Source: Candidatus Methanosuratincola petrocarbonis (ex Vanwonterghem et al. 2016) (GTDB lineage Archaea; Thermoproteota; Methanomethylicia; Methanomethylicales; Methanomethylicaceae). From it: a stretch of DNA of 7,692 nt. The stretch covers positions 1-7,692 of the forward strand of contig MAGV01000019.1 in the NCBI GenBank assembly GCA_001717015.1, read 5' to 3'. A model generated the notes under the pieces. That model was not told where the DNA came from. It did not search any database and was given only the letters and a program-made list of their open reading frames with translations. A program made the translations under genes and the position numbers. Below, piece after piece: positions 1 through 6,243 of this stretch (positions are counted from its first letter, which is position 1; each line of letters begins with the position of its first letter).

Positions 1-695
1 CGTTTCATGTCCCCCGCCATGAACGCCTCGTATATTTCCACTACAAGTCTCGGCGCGACGTTGGACGTGGCCGCTATAGCTCCCTTGCCGCCGTAGCACA
101 GGAACCCGTAGATCAAAGTATCGCGTCCGGCTAGGACGGAGAATTCCTTTGCCCCCCGGGTTCGGCGAATATACTCGGCGGCCACCGTCATGTCTCCTGA
201 CGAGTCCTTGATGCCGACAACATTGTCGATGCGACTGCATCTCGCCACGAAGTCAGGTGAGAGCCCTATCCCCGTGCGATCCCGGTTTCCGTACAGCAGG
301 ACGGGCAGGTCGGGCACTGCCTCCGCGATAGCCTTATAATGCTCGAACAATTCATCTTCGTTAGGCTTGATGTAAAAAGGCGTCAACACGGAAATGGCGG
401 CCGCCCCGGCGCTCCTGGCTATCTTCGCCAGTTCCACCGCCTGTTGAGTCGTTATTGCACCGGTTCCAGCGTAAACAGGGACCCGCCCGCGAGCTTCATC
501 CACGACAACCTCAATGATCTGTCGCTTCTCGTCCGGGGTGAACGCCCAGCATTCTCCCTGGCTCCCCACAGGGAATAGCCCGTGTACCCCGCTGTCGATC
601 AAGTAGTTTGCTAGATTCCGAAGTGAGGACTGGTTGACCTTGCCCGCTTCGTCCGTCGGAGTAACCATCGCGGTTACGATGCCCTTTGGTTGCAT
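1..695 (-). CDS. DapA-family aldolase/dehydratase (dihydrodipicolinate synthase/N-acetylneuraminate lyase superfamily), 3' end outside window
   Basis: Partial gene: the first 231 residues are present, and about 60-75 C-terminal residues are missing compared with the usual 290-310. It is a class I, Schiff-base TIM barrel. Visible motifs are the GSQGE substrate loop (residues 44-48, the position of GTTGE in DapA), Tyr135 in LLYGNRDRTG (the catalytic tyrosine position) and the Schiff-base Lys163 in GIKDSSGD. The stretch GGKGAIAATSNVAP near the edge is the family's late barrel motif. The chosen ATG (693-695) has a GGGAGG-type ribosome binding site ten bases upstream, and MQPKGIVTAMVTP is a normal family N-terminus. 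The same frame is open back to a GTG at 908 through a dctM remnant. The substrate cannot be read from sequence. The sugar-acid neighbours favour a 2-keto-3-deoxy-sugar-acid aldolase or a keto-deoxy-glucarate dehydratase over lysine synthesis. The family call is very secure, the substrate open. Confidence 0.93.
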   Translation of the reverse strand, partial: MQPKGIVTAMVTPTDEAGKVNQSSLRNLANYLIDSGVHGLFPVGSQGECWAFTPDEKRQIIEVVVDEARGRVPVYAGTGAITTQQAVELAKIARSAGAAAISVLTPFYIKPNEDELFEHYKAIAEAVPDLPVLLYGNRDRTGIGLSPDFVARCSRIDNVVGIKDSSGDMTVAAEYIRRTRGAKEFSVLAGRDTLIYGFLCYGGKGAIAATSNVAPRLVVEIYEAFMAGDMK

Positions 696-908
696 GTCTC
701 GCAAACCCTCCCTGTTCAGGATGTCAAATCCCGTACAATGTGTTATGACAAGGGGGATGAAGAACGGAAGCACGTTTCTTATCAGATCGTTCACTTGCAT
801 CACCGCCACCTTGGCGGTCACGAATAGGACCAAGCCCATCGGAGGTGTCAGGAGCCCTATCACAAAGTTGAGGACAACTACAATGCCGAAATGGAGATGT
901 GGGAGCAC
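696..908 (-). pseudogene. C-terminal remnant of TRAP transporter large permease (DctM), in frame with the downstream DapA-family gene
   Basis: Reading leftward from the GTG at 908, 71 codons encode the end of a DctM protein. HFGIVVVLNFVIGLLTPP, followed by MGLVLFVTAKVAV and LIRNVLPFFIPLVI, matches the well-conserved last part of TRAP large permeases (HFG...N..IG..TPP.G..LF). An intact DctM is about 425 residues, so some 80 percent is missing. The frame is closed just upstream by TAA (909-911). I found no DctM-like sequence in 909-1042 and no DctP or DctQ gene in the window. No stop separates the remnant from the DapA-family start, so a 5' deletion has left a tail that reads through. The GTG has no properly spaced ribosome binding site, so a translated membrane-anchored fusion is possible but unlikely. 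The remnant suggests that a TRAP transporter once stood directly before the aldolase gene. Confidence 0.78.
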
Positions 909-1042
909 TTACCTTTTCAAACGTGTCTACGGACGCGAGATCTTATCGGGCCGGCTTCACTCAAATGCTCTCATTTGACAGCCGCCGGGTGGCTCCTTAC
1001 CCAAGACAAGTCGCGTGGCTCCGGACTACACGGTCCTGTCCG
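909..1042. other. Non-coding junction between hydroxyacid dehydrogenase gene and dctM remnant
   Basis: These 134 bases have stops in the frames that continue either neighbour. I see no recognisable protein similarity, no strong hairpin with a T run and no clear promoter. It is the likely deletion junction where the 5' part of the TRAP transporter gene was lost. Whether transcription from the upstream genes continues through it to the aldolase gene cannot be told from the sequence. Confidence 0.4.
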
Positions 1043-2011
1043 CTAGCGGCGAGCATACACTTCCGGGTTCACGACGCCCTCGGGTCGCCGTCCTTCCAGC
1101 ACATCTATCACTGCCCGGGCTGCGCCCATCGCCATGCGCTGCGCACACTCCAGCGTCAGCGCAGCGCAATGCGGTGACAGGACGACGTTGTCCAGCGAGA
1201 GAAGAGGATTGTCGGGTTCCGGCGGCTCTTTGCCAAACACATCAATAGCTGCCCCCGCTATCCTGTGGTCGCGAAGGACTTCGTAAAGAGCGTCCTCGTC
1301 AACTATCCCCCCACGGGCCGTATTGATGAGGATCGCCGACGGACGCATGAGACCGAGCTGATTCCTGCCAATGAGGCCCCTGGTATCGGGTGTTAGCGGA
1401 AGATGAAGGGACACCACGTCAGCCTCACTGAGCACCTCGTCCAGACTGTCGCGAAGCTCCACACCCATTTCCCGGGCTTTCTCCTTAGCCAGGAACGGGT
1501 CGTATCCGATGACCCTCATGTCCAACGCCGCTCTGCATTTCCGTGCTAGCAAGCTACCTATGCGACCAACGCCGACGATTCCCAGGGTCTTGCTGGCCAG
1601 ATCGACAGTCTGGAAGGAGTTGCGAATGTCGAACATCCCCTGCCTCGTTGCCCGGTCGTACACGATAGATCGCCTTGCAAGCACCAGCATGAACATCATC
1701 ACATGCTCCGCCACTGACGATGCGTTGGCACCGGGCGTGGTGGCCACAACGATGCCCCGCTCAGTCGCAGCCCGTACATCTATGTTGTCAACCCCTACCC
1801 CGTGGCGGGCGATCACTTTCAGGCAGTCGGCCGCCTCGAGGATTTCCCTCGTGAAGGGCGCCGTTCTGACGATCACGCCAGACACCCCGGGCATTATCCT
1901 TCTCATGGCATCTACCGCGGGATCCGTCGCAAGTATTACTTCATACGCACTCTCAAGCAACCTGACTCCAGCCTCATGGATAGGCTCAGCTAAGGCAACC
2001 TTCCGTCGCAT
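1043..2011 (-). CDS. D-isomer-specific 2-hydroxyacid dehydrogenase (phosphoglycerate dehydrogenase/hydroxypyruvate reductase-like)
   Basis: This is a 322-residue cytoplasmic NAD(P)-dependent dehydrogenase of normal length, reducing a 2-keto acid to a D-2-hydroxy acid or the reverse. Features, numbered from the Met at 2011: the early HGVGVDNID motif (about 70-78); the Rossmann motif GVGRIG (Gly147, Gly149, Gly152) with Asp171 at the end of strand 2, which favours NAD over NADP; and the catalytic triad Arg233 (NTARGG), Glu262 (GKEPPEP) and His281 (LSPHCA). There is no ACT domain, so it is not a full-length regulated SerA. In-frame alternative starts are a GTG at 2041 and an ATG at 2029. I prefer 2011 because MRRKVALAEP is the usual family beginning and a G8 tract lies eight bases upstream as a possible ribosome binding site. 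The gene follows the IolB-like gene closely (stop at 2043). Likely substrates in this setting are hydroxypyruvate/glycerate or glyoxylate/glycolate (inference). Confidence 0.94.
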   Translation of the reverse strand: MRRKVALAEPIHEAGVRLLESAYEVILATDPAVDAMRRIMPGVSGVIVRTAPFTREILEAADCLKVIARHGVGVDNIDVRAATERGIVVATTPGANASSVAEHVMMFMLVLARRSIVYDRATRQGMFDIRNSFQTVDLASKTLGIVGVGRIGSLLARKCRAALDMRVIGYDPFLAKEKAREMGVELRDSLDEVLSEADVVSLHLPLTPDTRGLIGRNQLGLMRPSAILINTARGGIVDEDALYEVLRDHRIAGAAIDVFGKEPPEPDNPLLSLDNVVLSPHCAALTLECAQRMAMGAARAVIDVLEGRRPEGVVNPEVYARR

Positions 2012-2042
2012 GCGCGCCGCCCCCCCCATCTCATGTGGCACC

Positions 2043-3044
2043 TTACCCCCGCTGCGTCTCCCTTATGATTCCTTCCGCTAGCGCCAGCCAAGAGTAGCAA
2101 GGGTCCACCGTCACCTTCAAGGCTTTCTCCGGTCCTGCGATTGCCCAGAAATAGCAGAGCGTTGTCCCAGGAGGAGCCACCGTCGGATGATAGCCCCTGG
2201 GGAATATCACCACGTCCCCGTCGCGGACCACCACGGCTTGGTCCACATTTGAGTAATCATAAACCCTTTGGATTCCGTACGAATCCGATGGGTTCACCGT
2301 GAAGTGATAGAACTCCTCAAGAACGGCTTCTGTCCCGCTGGCGGTATCATGCTTATGGGGAGGAAACCCCGACCAGTTCCCGGGCGGGTTCAGCGTTTCC
2401 GCCGCAAACAACCGCCGCGAAGGGGAGTCGGGGCCCAGGATGAAGCGAACGTCGCGCCGCCAGTTGGCGGCTCCTACAGAAACGACCTTCACGTCTTGGG
2501 GTCTTATCAAAATCGGTATGGGAGCCTCACCGTCGGGTTTGGACCCCGGCATTCCGCCTATAGCCTCACACCTCGCGCCGCTTTCGTGACCCGGCCAGGG
2601 CGAACGGACAATAAGCGCCCGGGTCGGACATTCCGCCTCTACCTCGTAGTTCCAGTTCTCTGGTATGTAGACCGCCGCGGGGCTGCCTGTGAAGGGATTC
2701 GGCCTTTCGCCCAGGCTGCGCCACGAAACGATCTTGCTTTCCTCATGCCCTGAGCCTTTCCGGGTACTAATCCGGGTACTAAGGGACACCGAGCACTTAC
2801 CGTCCAGAATTACTAAAAGTGCCTCCTCCGCACCGATTACACCTTGGTGCCTGCCTCCCGCGTCCAGGCAAAGCTTGTCGAGGGCAAGGTGTCTGAAGGG
2901 GGAATTCTGCGGCCCGAACACGCTCGAAAAACCTTTGACTCCCGCAGTGGAGTATCTAAGAGCCTCTTTATCCAATTGCCTGAGCCTCCTATCGATTTCG
3001 GCGACGACGGACCCCTCGCAAGACACCCGCGTGCGCAGCATCAT
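2043..3044 (-). CDS. 5-deoxy-glucuronate isomerase (IolB)-like bicupin
   Basis: The 333-residue protein belongs to the IolB/KduI bicupin family. Its C-terminal half is clearly family-like: FPPHKHD (His230, His232), LEEFYHF (Glu243/Glu244), QRVYDYSNVDQAVVVRDGD, then PRGYHPTVAPPG (His286). The two histidines, a glutamate and the later histidine are the expected metal site. True IolB converts 5-deoxy-D-glucuronate to 2-deoxy-5-keto-D-gluconate in the inositol pathway and is about 270 residues. This protein is about 60 longer, spread over a longer N-terminus and a longer first cupin, where STRISTRK comes from a 12-base tandem duplication. No other inositol genes (iolC, iolD, iolE, iolG) are visible, so a related uronate or keto-sugar isomerisation is as likely. 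The start ATG follows the AOR stop by two bases and has GGAG eight bases upstream, within the end of the AOR gene, suggesting translational coupling. Confidence 0.85.
   Translation of the reverse strand: MMLRTRVSCEGSVVAEIDRRLRQLDKEALRYSTAGVKGFSSVFGPQNSPFRHLALDKLCLDAGGRHQGVIGAEEALLVILDGKCSVSLSTRISTRKGSGHEESKIVSWRSLGERPNPFTGSPAAVYIPENWNYEVEAECPTRALIVRSPWPGHESGARCEAIGGMPGSKPDGEAPIPILIRPQDVKVVSVGAANWRRDVRFILGPDSPSRRLFAAETLNPPGNWSGFPPHKHDTASGTEAVLEEFYHFTVNPSDSYGIQRVYDYSNVDQAVVVRDGDVVIFPRGYHPTVAPPGTTLCYFWAIAGPEKALKVTVDPCYSWLALAEGIIRETQRG
2759..2782. repeat. 12-base perfect tandem duplication inside the IolB-like gene
   Basis: The unit TCCGGGTACTAA occurs twice in direct contact (2759-2770 and 2771-2782). 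On the coding (minus) strand it gives the repeated peptide STRI-STRK at about residues 89-96. The length is a multiple of three, so the frame is kept. It lies in an apparent loop of the N-terminal cupin, before the stretch HEESKIVSWRSL, and probably adds four residues to a surface loop. Confidence 0.85.
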
Positions 3045-3046
3045 CT

Positions 3047-5017
3047 CTACAACTCCCCTACCATCTCAGCCAGGTCTAGCTCCTCAAGCTTCTGACGCGT
3101 GGGAACCCCATCCTCAGTCCAGCCTCTCAATCGGTAGTACTCTCCCAAGGAGCCGCCGAACTCCTCAGGATCGATGCGCTCTCCTGCGCTCCCGCCTTCT
3201 GTCACAGCCTCAGCAAACCGTGCTGGAAGCACATCGCCGAGCCGTGCGGAGAGTGTTCCTTGTCTCCACCTACCAGCCCTGTCTTCGCAGGCCGATTCGG
3301 TCGTCCGGGGTTCCAAGATGCACCCGTTCGCCACGCGGGATTCCTGGATTGCAAATGCTCTCCCGAGGTTGTATACCCTCTCTCCCGCGCTCAAGAGGTC
3401 GCTAATAGTCATGTCCCAGCCCGTGATGAGGTTCAGGGCGCTAATAATGCGCTCGGGCTTGAATGGCCTCGGAGGAATGAGAAGGAACTTGCATACCGCA
3501 AGGGAATCCGCCACCGTGCCCCAGTAGTCCTGCATGGTCTTGACAAGCTTCGCCTTCCCATCCCAGCTCGTTCTTGACATGGGAGATGTAAACCCGAGCG
3601 CGGGCATGGCGTTCTCCCTCTGGAAGGCCTCGTCATGCATGCTCTCCATGTGGTCTGCTCCCTTAATCGAAGTGGCGTAGGATATCGCCTGCCCCTTCTT
3701 GCCCCGGGGATCATGCATGGGAACTTCCAAACCTTTAACGTGTACCGCCCATGCTTCGGATCCATGACCGATCTGTTCCGCAGCACGTTTCACCCCCTCC
3801 GCGAGGAGGTTACCGATCCCGCATCGGAGCGCGATGAGCTCGAGCAGCCGAAGAATCGCGTCTGGATCGCCCCAAACCAACTTGAACCCGATATCGGGTT
3901 CCGAAAGAAGCCCTTTCTCGTAACACTCCATGGCAAAACCGATGGACACACCGGCAGAAATCGTATCCAATCCGTACAGGTTGCAGAGTTCGTTAGCTTT
4001 CGCAATGACTGCAGGGTCAGCGTTCATGAGCATGGAACCGAATGAGGCGACAGTCTCATACTGAGGCCCTCCAAGGTTGGGGGAGACGGAGTAGGGGGGA
4101 CCCGTCCTCACGACCCTCCGACACGCCACAGGACACCAAGGGCATGTTCTGTGGCCCGCATAAACCGTTTTGAGCATCGCGTCTCCATCTATTCTGGAGA
4201 TCTCATCGAACGTCGTGAGCTGAAAGTTCTTCGTAGGTATGATCCCGTTCAGGTTTGCCGGAGCTGTGCTGTTCCAGGTCCCGTACTTGGAAAGCGAGTC
4301 ACAGCTTCCATCGGCTCGTATATCCCTGATTATCTCCCTGGCGAGGGACTTTAGCCTCTCCGGTTCCGCGATCTCTGGGACGCCAGAACCTCTCACCGCT
4401 ATAGCCTTGAGGTTCTTGGAACCCATGACTGCGCCCAAGCCCGAGCGTCCGCCGAAATAGCGTGCCTCACTTGCTATACACGCGTACCGCACCAGGTTCT
4501 CCGCTGCAGGACCCACACTGACTACCCTGGCCTTCTGCTCGCCTATGTCCGCAAGGATCGCCTGCTGTGCAGCAAACGTGCTCATTCCCCAAATGAACAC
4601 CGCATCACGTATCTCCGCTTTGCCATTGTTCATCCAGAGATAGACGGGGCGGTCGGCTCTCCCTTCCACGATTATCGCGTCATACCCGGCACGCTTCATC
4701 TCAAGCGGAAAGTACCCCCCGAAGTCGGTATCTGCCAGGAGCCCGGTAAGAGGAGACTTCCCAGTGACTGCGAGCCGACTGGCGCCAGGGAGCGGGGCAC
4801 CTTCAAACGGTCCGACCGCAAACACGAGCTTATTCTCGGCAGAGAAGGGATCTATACCCCTCTTGAGTTCCCGAAACAAGATTGCAGTGCCCAAGCCTCT
4901 CCCGCCTATGAATTTCTGCACCAGGGCAGGATCGAGGTCTTCCTCGCAGAGCTTTCGATTCGTGAGATCGGCTCGTAGCATTCTCCCCGCATAGCCCCGC
5001 ACTTTTGGTACCTCCAT
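3047..5017 (-). CDS. aor: Tungsten-containing aldehyde:ferredoxin oxidoreductase
   Basis: This is a complete 656-residue AOR-family enzyme, slightly longer than the usual 600-630. It oxidises aldehydes to carboxylic acids with ferredoxin as electron acceptor, using a tungsten-bispterin cofactor and one [4Fe-4S] cluster in the cytoplasm. The N-terminal domain starts normally (RGYAGRMLRADLTNRKL, then FIGGRGLG at 37-43), with GASRLAVTGKSPLTG at 78-92 and YFGGRSGLGAVMGSKNLKAIAV at 187-208 in the pterin-binding part. Cluster ligands are Cys292, Cys295 and Cys299 (CPWCPVAC) and the distant Cys509 (DSLAVCKF). EVPMHDPRG (431-439) is the usual substrate-cavity motif. The ATG at 5017 fits the family N-terminus, although its ribosome binding site is weak (CAAGG close to the start). 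It lies 59 bases after gntR and abuts the IolB-like gene. No adjacent ferredoxin gene or AorB-type partner is seen. Substrate is unknown; sugar-derived aldehydes such as glyceraldehyde or glycolaldehyde fit the context (inference). Confidence 0.96.
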   Translation of the reverse strand: MEVPKVRGYAGRMLRADLTNRKLCEEDLDPALVQKFIGGRGLGTAILFRELKRGIDPFSAENKLVFAVGPFEGAPLPGASRLAVTGKSPLTGLLADTDFGGYFPLEMKRAGYDAIIVEGRADRPVYLWMNNGKAEIRDAVFIWGMSTFAAQQAILADIGEQKARVVSVGPAAENLVRYACIASEARYFGGRSGLGAVMGSKNLKAIAVRGSGVPEIAEPERLKSLAREIIRDIRADGSCDSLSKYGTWNSTAPANLNGIIPTKNFQLTTFDEISRIDGDAMLKTVYAGHRTCPWCPVACRRVVRTGPPYSVSPNLGGPQYETVASFGSMLMNADPAVIAKANELCNLYGLDTISAGVSIGFAMECYEKGLLSEPDIGFKLVWGDPDAILRLLELIALRCGIGNLLAEGVKRAAEQIGHGSEAWAVHVKGLEVPMHDPRGKKGQAISYATSIKGADHMESMHDEAFQRENAMPALGFTSPMSRTSWDGKAKLVKTMQDYWGTVADSLAVCKFLLIPPRPFKPERIISALNLITGWDMTISDLLSAGERVYNLGRAFAIQESRVANGCILEPRTTESACEDRAGRWRQGTLSARLGDVLPARFAEAVTEGGSAGERIDPEEFGGSLGEYYRLRGWTEDGVPTRQKLEELDLAEMVGEL

Positions 5018-5057
5018 GCCTTGACTATTCGCTCAACAGAACCCGATGACAATAGAG

Positions 5058-5081
5058 CCTAACGGCGATAACCGGATTAGG
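5058..5081 (-). promoter_or_regulatory. Weak hairpin over the gntR stop codon, between gntR and the AOR gene
   Basis: CCTAA (5058-5062) and CGG (5063-5065) can pair with CCG (5072-5074) and TTAGG (5077-5081), leaving a two-base bulge and a short loop. The gntR stop TAA (5077-5079) lies in the first arm of the leftward transcript. No T run follows, so it is a poor intrinsic terminator. It could reduce read-through or mark a processing point, setting different levels of regulator and enzymes. It may also be chance. Confidence 0.2.
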
Positions 5082-5823
5082 GGCGCAAGTCACTATCTTT
5101 GTTGCCAGACGCGTTCGAATCATCGTACAGATCCTCTATCACACCAGAAAGATGCCCAAACATCTCGTGTCGAGCGGCGTATCCATCCCTGCCCTGGATG
5201 GCACGGACAATCCTGCAATGCTCTCTAACGTATCGGCTCCCCCGTCCGGCAAGGAGGAGGTTCTTTTCTGTCATCGCTCTCCACAAGGTCTGTGACATCA
5301 TTCCGCACAGGAACCTCGAGACCCCGGCAAGCACGGGATTCTGGGTTGCCTCTCCGATAGCGATGTGAAACTCCCGATCAGCTTCCATGGAGAACTTGCC
5401 GCTCTCGTTGTATTGCTCCCGAGCTTCGTTTGCCATCGCGCCAAGCCGTTCTATGTCTTCCACGGTCGCACGAGCTGCCGTCAGCTCCACTATATGGGGT
5501 TCCACTATTCTCCTCGCTTCCAGGAGGTCCAAGGGGCTAATTTGGTCACCCAACTCAGCTTCAAGTGGAGCGATGTCCATCTGCTTGGACGATCCTCTTA
5601 TGTATGCACCCTGACCGGGTTGGATCTCTATCAGGCCCATCATTTCCAGCGCACTCAGGGCCTCTCTCACCGCGGGGCGACCCACACCAAACTGTGCGGC
5701 GAGTTCCCGTTCCGACGGTAATCGGTCGCCGGCCTGCAACTCTCCTTGCTCTATGAGGTTCTTGATCTGATCTACGATTTCCACGTATATGCGTCTTGTA
5801 CGAATCTCAGCGAATTGGGCCAT
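5077..5823 (-). CDS. GntR-family transcriptional regulator, FadR/FCD subfamily
   Basis: The 248-residue protein has the normal length for the FadR subfamily of GntR regulators. The N-terminal winged helix-turn-helix covers about residues 10-77: AGDRLPSERELAAQFGVGRPAVREALSALE, followed by the wing GLIEIQPGQGAYI. The effector-binding FCD domain covers about 97-235, with EARRIVEP and the metal-site residues Asp149 and His153 (DREFHIAI), His202 (REHCRIVRAI) and His224 (RHEMFGHL). Such regulators usually repress sugar-acid, hydroxy-acid or gluconate catabolic genes until a carboxylate ligand binds. The ATG at 5823 has GGGGAG ten bases upstream. It is first in the leftward gene set and faces the Hyi-like gene across two operator-like repeats, so autoregulation plus control of both directions is likely. 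The ligand is unknown; a sugar acid or 2-keto acid is inferred. Confidence 0.96.
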   Translation of the reverse strand: MAQFAEIRTRRIYVEIVDQIKNLIEQGELQAGDRLPSERELAAQFGVGRPAVREALSALEMMGLIEIQPGQGAYIRGSSKQMDIAPLEAELGDQISPLDLLEARRIVEPHIVELTAARATVEDIERLGAMANEAREQYNESGKFSMEADREFHIAIGEATQNPVLAGVSRFLCGMMSQTLWRAMTEKNLLLAGRGSRYVREHCRIVRAIQGRDGYAARHEMFGHLSGVIEDLYDDSNASGNKDSDLRP

Positions 5824-5879
5824 GTCAACCTAGCTCCCCGATGAATTGTCAGGACTACCGTTCTGTGCCGACATCACCA

Positions 5880-5909
5880 CTTTTAAGAGGAACCTCCGGA
5901 TGATGGTAA
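5880..5909 (-). promoter_or_regulatory. Candidate gntR promoter overlapping operator 1
   Basis: On the leftward strand a -35-like TTACCA (from 5909 to 5904) is followed after 18 bases by a -10-like TAAAAG (5885 to 5880); each matches four of six consensus bases. The -35 lies inside operator 1, which would suit autorepression. If this is the true promoter, the short leader frame at 5917-5949 is upstream of the transcript. The match is weak and other starts are possible. Confidence 0.25.
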
Positions 5910-5917
5910 GACCACCT
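5898..5917. promoter_or_regulatory. Operator-like repeat 1 (probable GntR/FCD binding site)
   Basis: GGATGATGGTAAGACCACCT contains the perfect palindrome TGGT-AAG-ACCA (5904-5914), the TGGT-N3-ACCA arrangement known for FadR-subfamily operators. An overlapping palindrome is GTAAG-N5-CTTAC (5906-5920). It shares 17 of 20 bases with the repeat at 6016-6035. It lies about 80 bases ahead of gntR, a position suited to autoregulation. Confidence 0.6.
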
Positions 5918-5949
5918 TACAACCTGCCAATTACGTGTTCGCTACCCAT
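5917..5949 (-). CDS. Possible ten-codon leader peptide MGSEHVIGRL with strong ribosome binding site
   Basis: A leftward ATG at 5949 is preceded, nine bases away, by AAGGAGG (5959-5965), the best Shine-Dalgarno match in the intergenic region. The frame has ten sense codons and ends with TAA (5917-5919) inside operator 1. There is no homopolymeric run of one amino acid as in classical attenuation. It may be a leader peptide or a chance frame after a purine-rich leader element. Confidence 0.25.
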   Translation of the reverse strand: MGSEHVIGRL

Positions 5950-5990
5950 TTGGAAACTCCTCCTTAAAAGAAGTGAGTTTGCTGAGATTC

Positions 5991-6019
5991 TTGGGGATCG
6001 CGTACTCCACCCGTAGGAT
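5991..6019 (+). promoter_or_regulatory. Candidate promoter for the Hyi-like gene
   Basis: TTGGGG (5991-5996) and TAGGAT (6014-6019) are separated by exactly 17 bases; they match three and four of six consensus bases. The -10-like element overlaps the left end of operator 2 (6016-6035), so a bound repressor would block it. The inferred start near 6026 implies a leader of about 300 bases. Confidence 0.3.
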
Positions 6020-6035
6020 GGTGGTAAGATAACCT
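6016..6035. promoter_or_regulatory. Operator-like repeat 2 (probable GntR/FCD binding site, degenerate right half)
   Basis: GGATGGTGGTAAGATAACCT repeats the element at 5898-5917 in the same orientation with three differences. The left half TGGTAAGA is kept, but the right half of the palindrome reads ATAA instead of ACCA. Wider arms GTAGG (6013-6017) and CCTAC (6033-6037) give some dyad symmetry. The 118-base spacing from repeat 1 would allow a loop between two bound dimers. Confidence 0.5.
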
Positions 6036-6129
6036 ACACGGTTTTTGGATTGCCATGTGCTTACCCAGCTTTCTTTGGCATGCACCCGCAACGAGGTTTT
6101 GCGTATAACCTCAGTGGCCACTTAAACCT

Positions 6130-6191
6130 TGAGTGCGTTCAGCAGGAACGAGTGGGTCAAGGGGTTGATAGTAAGAACCTCACTGCACTCA
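6130..6191 (+). repeat. 7-base inverted repeat in the Hyi leader
   Basis: TGAGTGC (6130-6136) is perfectly matched inversely by GCACTCA (6185-6191), with 48 bases between. A 10-base perfect palindrome, AGTGGCCACT (6113-6122), lies just before it. These could form leader structure or be binding sites; both are short enough to arise by chance. Confidence 0.2.
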
Positions 6192-6243
6192 GGGGTCGAA
6201 TGGGAGGTAAGCCTTATGGGTACGTCGGTCGGCGGGAGGAGTA

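Larger units (their letters stand above)
5880..5970 (-). repeat. Inverted repeat (8 bp perfect, 12 bp with one bulge) flanking operator 1 and a short leader frame
   Basis: CTTTTAAG at 5880-5887 is matched inversely by CTTAAAAG at 5963-5970. If one unpaired base is allowed, pairing extends to 5891 and 5958, giving 12 pairs. In a leftward transcript the first arm contains the strong Shine-Dalgarno sequence AAGGAGG, so closing the stem would hide it. The loop of about 66 bases contains operator 1 and the ten-codon frame. A function as a leader RNA switch is inference. Confidence 0.35.

Noticed and set aside
1..695. Assignment of the DapA-family gene to lysine synthesis (dapA itself)
   Set aside because: No lysine genes are nearby, the substrate loop reads GSQGE instead of GTTGE, and the neighbours are sugar-acid catabolic genes; the family name only is kept.
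1509..2081. Long rightward frame opposite the hydroxyacid dehydrogenase gene
   Set aside because: It is antisense to a gene with intact catalytic motifs, and its translation has no domain character.
2689..3405. Rightward frame of 238 codons opposite the IolB-like and AOR genes
   Set aside because: It spans the junction of two confidently assigned leftward genes and reads as low-complexity Ser/Arg/Pro sequence, typical of an antisense shadow.
5836..5877. Leftward frame of 14 codons (ATG at 5871-5873) ending just before gntR
   Set aside because: The nearest GGAGG is about 18 bases away, too far to serve as a ribosome binding site; the frame is probably chance.
6113..6122. Perfect palindrome AGTGGCCACT as an operator for another regulator
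   Set aside because: Ten-base palindromes arise by chance at a fair rate in a window of this size, and no second copy was found nearby.
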